Origin: Candidatus Helarchaeota archaeon | GTDB lineage: Archaea > Asgardarchaeota > Lokiarchaeia > Helarchaeales > HEL-GB-A | Assembly (NCBI GenBank): GCA_016840125.1 | Contig: JAEOSY010000672.1 | Span: forward strand, 1 to 12,614 | DNA: 12,614 bases | Direction of reading: 5' to 3' | Part shown: piece by piece, positions 7,009-12,614 of the stretch | Layout: each line of letters begins with the position of its first letter | Numbering within the stretch: position 1 is the first letter of the stretch | Position numbers and translations under genes: made by a program | Notes under the pieces: model-generated | Database searches by the model: none | Seen by the model: the letters and a program-made list of their open reading frames with translations, nothing else | Told to the model about the DNA's origin: nothing

Positions 7009-9396
7009 TCACATCCTAGGTTTTAGGCTTCGAGGTTTTAACCGCTTTCGGCGTCTACGAATTATGAAAAAAGTTACAGCAGCTACTGTAACGCCTCCAA
7101 TGATACCAATAATCCAGTATAAAAAATCCCCCTCTCCTTTATCATCACTATCTATTATTGTAATGTTCACACAATTGGACATGCTACTATTCCCAAGAAA
7201 GGGATGTTGTGCGACAACAACGTAGTAATAGATGCCACTACTCGGGACTGTATCTACTGTACTGTTTAGAAACAAACCCGATATCCAGGCAACTGGATTT
7301 AGCCCAGTTAGATTATTAATAAAGGAATTACTCCTATATAAATAGTAAGAATAGAGGAAAACCTCTCCCGTTGTCCATTCTAAATAAACATTAAATTCAT
7401 CATTGGTTGGTGGTATTATCTGCGGTATAATCAAAAGAGTTTTATTTTGACAGTTGGAAATACTGCTATTTCCTCGAGCATGTCCCGCAACAATTACATA
7501 ATGATAATTTCCTATAGACGAAACAATGTCAGTTGTCGAATTCGTCAAACAAGTGGTGATTGGATTTAAACCAGAAATGTCATTGATTAGAGTAAAACTT
7601 CTGTAAATGTAATAGATCGTTGCACCTGCTACATTTGTCCAATTTAAATAGACGGTAAGAGATTTACCAGTAAGAGGTTGAAGAATAGGTGTTTGTAACA
7701 CCGTAATGTTCTCGCAATTAGAGATTGAACTATTTCCATAAATATTTCCTGCAGCGATAACATAGTAATAGGTGTTAGGGCCTGACACATTATCTTCAAT
7801 GGAGTTAGTATAGCTTATCCTAGTTGGCACAGTGCCTATGATATTTGTAATTACATTCGTATCTCGGTAGATATAGAAAATGGTAGCGTTATCCACCTTA
7901 TTCCAACTCAAGGAAACCAGATTTCCTTGATTACTTGGAGCATCAAGAATGGGGCTATTTGGGATTGTTGGAATGAGCGTACTATACATAATCTCTTGAT
8001 CCGTACCCCACACTCCATGCGTACTGTCAGTCCAAACTACATGTAATTGGTCAGATTTTCCTACTGTAACTACAGGTATTATACTAGATCCAATATTCCA
8101 GTAACTCTCATTACAGCCATCCGACAGAATGGTAATGTTGAACCATCCTGTTGCACTACTATAAGACGTATACATTATATCTCCATCAGTACCCCAAACT
8201 CCATCGGTATGATCCCCCCACGTTACATGCACCCTTCCTGCACCATCTACAGCAATAGATGAAAACCTGCTGTTTCCATTATTCCAATAAAATCCTCCAA
8301 TTCCATCCGAAATAATAGTTACGTTGGACCAACCGACCCCGAGAGTATTGCTTCTAAACATTATTTCAAAATCTGTCCCCCACACTCCATCCGTATCATC
8401 ATCCCAACAAATATATATGGTATCATTACTGGAATCCACTGCAATAGCTGGAGATAAACTTGAACCATTATTCCAACAACTCAAATCATCCGAAATTACA
8501 GTTGCATTCGACCACCCATTTGATGCGGTAAAATTAACATACATAATCTCGCTATCCGTGCCCCACTCCCCATTAGTGGAATCCTCCCATACAATATGAA
8601 TTGAGTTGCTTTTATTATTAATAGCTATTGCGGGCATTAGACTCTCTCCCTGATTCCAGTAACTCCCCCCATAGCCATCAGAAACTACTGTGATATTTGA
8701 CCAACCAGTAGCCACACTATAATTAACATACATGATTTCAATATCATTTCCCCAAATCCCCCAAGTCTGATCCCACCAGACGACGTGAATATTTCCATTA
8801 TTATCTATAGCTATCTCGGGATGAGCACTGTAATTATTATTCCACCAACCACCATTGTCCGAAATTACAATGGGATTAGACCACCCTATTCCATTTGTAT
8901 GATTTGAATACATTATTTCTCTATCAGAGCCCCACAATCCCGGTGTATCATCACTCCATACAACATGAATGATTCCATTCCCGTCGATTGCCATTGAAGG
9001 ATGATAGCTATGACCCGTGTTCCATAAACTGGTATTATCGGATATGATTTCTGCATGTGACCAGCCGTCTAAATCAGTGAAATTAGCATACATGATTTCA
9101 GTATCAGTACCCCATTCGCCATTCGTTGTATCCATCCAAACAACATGAATTGTATCATTCTTATCTACCAATACCCTAGCCCAGTTACTATCACCATTGT
9201 TCCAAAAGGTTCCATTGTGACCGTCGGAAATCACAGTGGCATTAGACCAACTACACAGGGTTTGTAGAGTGCAAGGAATTTTATCTTTGATACATGAGGT
9301 TGAGGTATTCATTCGATAATTCTCCAAAGCCACTAAAAAACAACTTGAAAGTAATAAACCAATAAATAATAACTGAAAACCATAATTTTTCTTCAC
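7009..9396 (-). CDS. Surface-anchored seven-bladed beta-propeller protein with three Fn3-like domains
   Basis: A 795-residue protein, GTG start, with a GAGGAG ribosome site eight bases upstream. Residues 1-25 form a signal peptide (basic MKKN, hydrophobic core). From about 48 to 475 there are seven repeats of 60-63 residues, each opening GWSN.T.ISD, then W-N-x-G, then IHVVW.D.T.G.WG.D.EIMY; the opening W residues are at 50, 112, 172, 232, 295, 356 and 418. Seven units predict a closed propeller of the sialidase/BNR-like kind, with no catalytic set recognised. Three Fn3-like domains follow (about 478-568, 569-658, 659-747), each with SLSWNKVDNAT.FYIYR-like openings and an ending like GNSSISNC.N.T. 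A membrane helix (758-778) and Arg-rich tail (RRRRKRLKPR) anchor it with the propeller outside. The many N-x-S/T sequons suggest heavy N-glycosylation. Likely role: cell-surface recognition or adhesion (inference). Confidence 0.88.
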   Translation of the reverse strand: MKKNYGFQLLFIGLLLSSCFLVALENYRMNTSTSCIKDKIPCTLQTLCSWSNATVISDGHNGTFWNNGDSNWARVLVDKNDTIHVVWMDTTNGEWGTDTEIMYANFTDLDGWSHAEIISDNTSLWNTGHSYHPSMAIDGNGIIHVVWSDDTPGLWGSDREIMYSNHTNGIGWSNPIVISDNGGWWNNNYSAHPEIAIDNNGNIHVVWWDQTWGIWGNDIEIMYVNYSVATGWSNITVVSDGYGGSYWNQGESLMPAIAINNKSNSIHIVWEDSTNGEWGTDSEIMYVNFTASNGWSNATVISDDLSCWNNGSSLSPAIAVDSSNDTIYICWDDDTDGVWGTDFEIMFRSNTLGVGWSNVTIISDGIGGFYWNNGNSRFSSIAVDGAGRVHVTWGDHTDGVWGTDGDIMYTSYSSATGWFNITILSDGCNESYWNIGSSIIPVVTVGKSDQLHVVWTDSTHGVWGTDQEIMYSTLIPTIPNSPILDAPSNQGNLVSLSWNKVDNATIFYIYRDTNVITNIIGTVPTRISYTNSIEDNVSGPNTYYYVIAAGNIYGNSSISNCENITVLQTPILQPLTGKSLTVYLNWTNVAGATIYYIYRSFTLINDISGLNPITTCLTNSTTDIVSSIGNYHYVIVAGHARGNSSISNCQNKTLLIIPQIIPPTNDEFNVYLEWTTGEVFLYSYYLYRSNSFINNLTGLNPVAWISGLFLNSTVDTVPSSGIYYYVVVAQHPFLGNSSMSNCVNITIIDSDDKGEGDFLYWIIGIIGGVTVAAVTFFIIRRRRKRLKPRSLKPRM

Positions 9397-9463
9397 TTCA
9401 ACTGCTCCTCTACCCTTTTTCTCTTAATTTCATCGATTACTAATTTCATTAAAAAAAATTATG

Positions 9464-9473
9464 TTATTTAAAT
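9464..9473 (-). promoter_or_regulatory. Candidate TATA box for the surface propeller gene
   Basis: On the minus strand this reads ATTTAAATAA, about 70 bases before the GTG at 9396. The intervening leader carries the GAGGAG ribosome site at 9405-9410. Confidence 0.35.
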
Positions 9474-9533
9474 GTCTAGTAAATTTTCCAGATGATTTAA
9501 GGAAGCAACGAGCAAGGCGGATGAACCTATCAG

Positions 9534-9541
9534 TTTAAATT
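9534..9541 (+). promoter_or_regulatory. Candidate TATA box for the 47-residue membrane protein
   Basis: TTTAAATT, about 25 bases before a purine-rich ribosome-site-like AAAGGAAG at 9561-9568 and about 45 before the ATG at 9583. It is divergent from the promoter of the surface propeller gene. Confidence 0.3.
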
Positions 9542-9582
9542 TTGGAGCAGACTTTAAAACAAAGGAAGTATTGTTGGTTTTT

Positions 9583-9726
9583 ATGCTGAAGTTTGTGCTC
9601 GATTCCCAACCCTCAGGAATTATAGTAGCGATTCTATTTTGGGCGTTAGCTGGCTATTGTACGTATATCTTCTACCTGCGGCGAACCGCAACTCAAGGTT
9701 CAGCAAGAAAACGTATTAGTTTTTAA
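9583..9726 (+). CDS. Small single-pass membrane protein (47 residues), possible
   Basis: An ATG-started frame of 47 residues ending at TAA, with in-frame TTG alternatives at 9571 and 9574. A short polar start (MLKFVLDSQPSG) leads to a membrane helix at about 12-32 (IIVAILFWALAGYCTYIFYL), immediately followed by a basic, positive-inside tail (RRTATQGSARKRISF), a coherent small membrane-protein layout rather than random sequence. AAAGGAAG upstream could serve as ribosome site. It precedes the PH-domain operon by 53 bases in the same direction. It has no recognised family, and its shortness limits certainty. Confidence 0.5.
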   Translation: MLKFVLDSQPSGIIVAILFWALAGYCTYIFYLRRTATQGSARKRISF

Positions 9727-9779
9727 TATAGTAATGGTTAATTATCTAGTAGGCTTTTATCTAGGAAGGTGAGTACAGA

Positions 9780-10628
9780 ATGGATTTGGGGGAAAAATTT
9801 AAGTTTGGCGTGGGACTTCTCCTGCTCTGGGAAGGGATTGTGGGAATAATTCTCTTTAGTCATTATGGAGATCAGGGGCATACCGCGTATGGGATAATTG
9901 CAATCATTGGCGGAGCAATTTTTCTGTTCCTCAGCGTGAAACCGCGAGAAGAAAGACCTTCATTTCGCCTTTTTAAAACGGCGGACCAAGTCTTTTTCGC
10001 GATCCTTTTTTTATCTGCCGGCTTATTGGTATTTTTCCTAACGCTATTCGGTGAGACTGGGGGCAGTGTGGTATCAAATTATTACATTTCAGGGGTATTA
10101 CTCTCGTGGGGAGTGCTTCCATTCACCTGGATTCTGGTGAAACGCATTAGAAACATTGAAGAGAAAAAACTCGAACCAAGGCTGGAGATCATTGAATTTG
10201 GTGAAATTCAGGAACAAGAGATTGCGCATGAGTTGAAAATCGCGGGAATCAGTCCAACTGGAGAGGTTCAAATGATAATAAAAAGGGTTGGATACTCAGA
10301 TCCCGTATACGCGAGGAAAATCATTCGGGCTTGGCCTTGGAGGGCGAAGGGACGCTTAATTTTAACGGACGCGGAATTAATTTTTCTCAGCGTAAAAAAG
10401 AAGAAGATTAATTTTTCCATTCCCATCTCCGAAATTGGTACCATTCACCCGTTCCCCGCGAGATCTGGGGCGTTATCCTATACATGGTGTGAAGTTCTGT
10501 ATGGGAATCCAAAGATCTCGGCGATCTTCACGACCAGATTTTTTGGCGCGGATATATACAATCTGAAACTGCTGGAAACGCTTCAAACCTGGTATGATCG
10601 ATGGACTAACGAAGTAGGAGATCAATGA
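9780..10628 (+). CDS. Four-helix membrane protein with C-terminal PH/GRAM-like domain
   Basis: A 282-residue protein, ATG start, preceded by GGAAGGTGAG. Membrane segments lie at about 8-27, 35-53, 69-90 and 100-121, followed by KRIRNIEEKK, which places the C-terminal part in the cytosol. Residues 130-185 are an alpha/beta linker (ISPTGEVQMIIKRVGY). Residues 188-222 (AKGRLILTDAELIFLSVKKKKINFSIPISEIGTIH) have the classic first strands of a PH/GRAM-like domain, where a basic hairpin often meets lipid. The closing helix (258-275, DIYNLKLLETLQTWYDRW) fits the C-terminal PH helix. A second PH-like membrane protein is encoded at 1074-1817, but the arrangements differ. It overlaps the next gene by 4 bases (ATGA), so the pair is an operon. 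Likely role: membrane-associated signalling or organisation (inference). Confidence 0.8.
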   Translation: MDLGEKFKFGVGLLLLWEGIVGIILFSHYGDQGHTAYGIIAIIGGAIFLFLSVKPREERPSFRLFKTADQVFFAILFLSAGLLVFFLTLFGETGGSVVSNYYISGVLLSWGVLPFTWILVKRIRNIEEKKLEPRLEIIEFGEIQEQEIAHELKIAGISPTGEVQMIIKRVGYSDPVYARKIIRAWPWRAKGRLILTDAELIFLSVKKKKINFSIPISEIGTIHPFPARSGALSYTWCEVLYGNPKISAIFTTRFFGADIYNLKLLETLQTWYDRWTNEVGDQ

Positions 10629-11017
10629 TGAATATCGCGAGACGGTTCAGTCTGTATAAGAACGCTGTAATTTTTCAGGGTTTAGTCTTGAATGTGGTCT
10701 TTCACTTCGTAATTTTTCAATCAGTCCTACAGATTCCACCCGTTTATCTCTTGATAAATATTGTACCGATAGTGTTCTTTTTAATAGGGCTTGCTCTCAT
10801 AGGAAATCGTCTAGACCTTCGAAGAGAGTTTAACTTAGATAATTATGCATCGATTATGTGGGCGGATCATATTTTATTCCTACTGACATTTGCGGTTCTC
10901 ATTCCTGACGCCGTTCAGAGCCTTTTTCCCTTTCTTGTCTCCTTTTCCATAAATACTGCGATCATAGGATTTTGTAGCCTGAAAATACTACAGATAAAAT
11001 ATAAAAAGGAGGAGTGA
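10625..11017 (+). CDS. Four-helix membrane protein, operon partner of the PH-like protein
   Basis: A 130-residue protein beginning with two consecutive ATG codons (10625 and 10628). AGGAG at 10616-10620 lies 4 bases from the first and 7 from the second, so the second may be the real start. Hydrophobic segments lie at about 14-34, 39-60, 79-95 and 101-121, with basic ends (MMNIARR, KYKKEE) and the loop NRLDLRREFNLDN on the cytosolic side. No known family is seen. Overlap with the upstream PH-like protein suggests a two-protein membrane complex. Confidence 0.75.
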   Translation: MMNIARRFSLYKNAVIFQGLVLNVVFHFVIFQSVLQIPPVYLLINIVPIVFFLIGLALIGNRLDLRREFNLDNYASIMWADHILFLLTFAVLIPDAVQSLFPFLVSFSINTAIIGFCSLKILQIKYKKEE

Positions 11018-11344
11018 ATGAATGAGAGGCTACTAAGAAAGGGTAGAATAATTTTAATTCAAATTTTTCAAAATTAGCCAGAGGAGTATCATTGAATAGA
11101 AAAGGAATGTCTATAGATTTTTCTAAACAGACTTCTATGCACAACTTACACCCACGAGATTGATAATTGTCAATTCCAGTATAAAGATCAAGGATCACAA
11201 AATCACTTAACTTTATATAATTGCACTTATTTCAAAAACATGAGACTTATTTGCAGAGATGTATAGTGAGGTAGGAACGACCCAAAATTTACTCGCTTCA
11301 TAGCTGGTAAGTCTCGAAAACTCGCAAAAATTAGGGGGAATGAA
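11018..11344. other. Intergenic region upstream of the SBBP propeller gene
   Basis: There is no convincing gene in these 327 bases. A TATA-like TTTATATAA at 11212-11220 could start transcription near 11245, giving the downstream gene a leader of about 100 bases. A 23-codon frame with a GAGGAG site and TTG start (11081-11164) is too short to call. A minus-strand open frame (10962-11198) with CKLCIEVC recalls half a ferredoxin motif, but it overlaps the end of the four-helix gene and lacks supporting context. Confidence 0.35.
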
Positions 11345-12614
11345 ATGAGAAGGAGAAATAATATTAGTTTGTTTTTTTTGATTTTACTTGTTTGTTGCAT
11401 ATTCCCAGTTGTCATGGGGGGTTTAAACGCAGAAAAAATGCAATCTGAGGAGCAAATCACTGCAGAGACCTCGTTTGAGACAGAATCTGGGACTTCACAG
11501 GAATGGTTTATAATGTTGGGCATTGAAAATTTCTATGATAGTGATATTGCGGTTGATTCATCCGATAACTGTTATGTAGTCGGTTCAAATGGATCTAACG
11601 TGTTTCTCGCGAAGTATTTGTCTAACGGGACACAGCTTTGGAACCAGACGTGGGGGGAATCTGGTGATGACTACGGTTATGGGATTGCCATTGATTCTAG
11701 TAATAATTCGTTGTACATTGTGGGGGAGACTGAGAGTTTTGGAGTGGGCGGTGCGGATGGATTTTTGGTAAAATATGATTTAGATGGGAACCAGTTATGG
11801 AACCGGACGTGGGGTGGAGCTGCCGATGACGCCGGGTACAGCGTTGCACTGGACAGTGCCGGGAATTGCAGCATCGCGGGTAAAATTAATAACGTCAATG
11901 ATTACAATAGCGATGCTTTCCTCATCAAATTTGATTCTAACGGCACTCAGCTGTGGAATCGGACGCTAGGTGGCTCCGCTTACGATGAAGCCCCAGGAGT
12001 TGTCATTGATGATGAAAATAATTGCTATCTTGCCGTGACCAATGGCACTTTTATCGCAGGGGAATTCAACACGACCTACAGCATCTTCATTGCTAAATAT
12101 ACCTCCAACGGAACTGCAATCTGGAATCGAACGTCAAGTGACCTAGCCACGGGTATTTGTCATGACATCGCGATCGATGGACTGAATAACTTTTACATCG
12201 TGGGACGGCTATGGGAGATGCTGGTCCTAAAGTTCGACTCAGATGGAAATCAGCTCTGGACTCGCACTTGGCTTGATGACATTCATCGTGGCGCAGATAT
12301 TGCCATTGATCACGAGAACAACTGCTATATTACCGGTAAAGTGACTTTTCGCGACTTTTTTACAACACGCTATGCAGCGTTTATCATCAAGTACAGTCCT
12401 TCGGGCAATGAAATGGGTCATCGGTTCATCTATGACGATGACATTTATTGGGGGGAGGGAATTGCAGTGGATGGCACCAATAATTTTTTTGTTGTAGGGG
12501 CTGTTTGGGGACAGACCTTTATCTTTAAAGGAACAATTCTCTATCCCAATCAAACTCCAGGATTGGAATGTCTCTATATAATCATTCAATGTCAGATAAT
12601 GGGATTAGTATTCC
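11345..12614 (+). CDS. Secreted SBBP-type beta-propeller protein, partial (runs off the window end)
   Basis: Open from the ATG at 11345 to the end of the window: 423 residues so far. AGGGGGA ends 5 bases before the start; an ATG five bases earlier meets a stop after two codons. A signal peptide (MRRRNNISLFFLILLVCCIF, cut near 25-29) is followed by a Glu/Thr-rich linker and SBBP repeats of 45-55 residues with the pattern D.A.DS..N.Y.VG....F..KY.SNGTQLWN.TWG. At least six units are visible, with QLWN/NQLW motifs at about 97, 150, 202, 258 (AIWN) and 303. N-x-S/T sequons are abundant, so it is likely glycosylated and extracellular; the C-terminus, where an anchor would be, is outside the window. 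Function is unknown, probably surface binding. The last ~90 bases leave the repeat pattern, and other frames there read more like SBBP sequence, so a frameshift or assembly error is possible. Confidence 0.85.
   Translation, partial: MRRRNNISLFFLILLVCCIFPVVMGGLNAEKMQSEEQITAETSFETESGTSQEWFIMLGIENFYDSDIAVDSSDNCYVVGSNGSNVFLAKYLSNGTQLWNQTWGESGDDYGYGIAIDSSNNSLYIVGETESFGVGGADGFLVKYDLDGNQLWNRTWGGAADDAGYSVALDSAGNCSIAGKINNVNDYNSDAFLIKFDSNGTQLWNRTLGGSAYDEAPGVVIDDENNCYLAVTNGTFIAGEFNTTYSIFIAKYTSNGTAIWNRTSSDLATGICHDIAIDGLNNFYIVGRLWEMLVLKFDSDGNQLWTRTWLDDIHRGADIAIDHENNCYITGKVTFRDFFTTRYAAFIIKYSPSGNEMGHRFIYDDDIYWGEGIAVDGTNNFFVVGAVWGQTFIFKGTILYPNQTPGLECLYIIIQCQIMGLVF

Noticed and set aside
11092..11163. 23-codon TTG-started frame behind a GAGGAG site
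   Set aside because: It is too short, with no hydrophobic or conserved pattern; the purine-rich site can occur by chance.
10962..11198. Minus-strand frame with CKLCIEVC, reminiscent of a ferredoxin cluster motif
   Set aside because: The motif is incomplete (no fourth Cys or Pro at the expected spacing), the frame overlaps a supported gene, and it has no ribosome site.

Overview
The window looks like chromosomal DNA of an archaeon, probably an Asgard-type (Promethearchaeota/Lokiarchaeia-like) lineage. The basis is indirect: AT-rich TATA-like boxes upstream of several genes, many GTG and TTG starts, N-glycosylation-rich surface proteins made of beta-propeller and fibronectin-like domains with a C-terminal membrane anchor, PH-like membrane proteins, and SBBP-type propeller repeats. 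There is no rRNA or other taxonomic marker, so this placement is inference. The right end (after about 9.7 kb) is visibly less AT-rich than the left 6 kb.

Left part (1-2.9 kb): a small putative zinc metallopeptidase (HESLH plus downstream EGITE), a convergent gene for a PH-like protein split by a two-helix membrane hairpin, about 480 bases with no convincing gene, then the C-terminal half of a site-2 protease that keeps the NxxPxxxxDGG motif but has no HExxH half, so it is probably a 5'-truncated pseudogene.

Centre (2.9-6.2 kb): the most interesting region. Two tandemly duplicated genes for small single-pass membrane proteins (about 67 of 82 aligned residues identical, flanks duplicated too) are followed by a class I SAM methyltransferase fused to a helical/TPR C-terminus. 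A radical SAM/SPASM enzyme overlaps it by 4 bases behind a strong Shine-Dalgarno. The arrangement resembles a peptide- or protein-modification cassette in which the duplicated small proteins could be substrates or partners. I do not recognise it as a named system.

Right part (6.3-12.6 kb): an unknown four-helix membrane protein and a 795-residue surface protein (signal peptide, seven propeller blades, three Fn3-like domains, C-terminal anchor) lie on the minus strand. On the plus strand follow a likely 47-residue single-pass protein, a two-gene operon (four-helix protein with a cytosolic PH/GRAM-like domain, overlapped by a four-helix membrane protein), and a secreted SBBP beta-propeller protein that runs off the window end and whose last ~90 bases show signs of frame disruption.

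Taken together, most genes act at or outside the cell membrane. Apart from the two overlapping pairs (methyltransferase/radical SAM and PH-protein/four-helix protein), the genes are not obviously part of one pathway.
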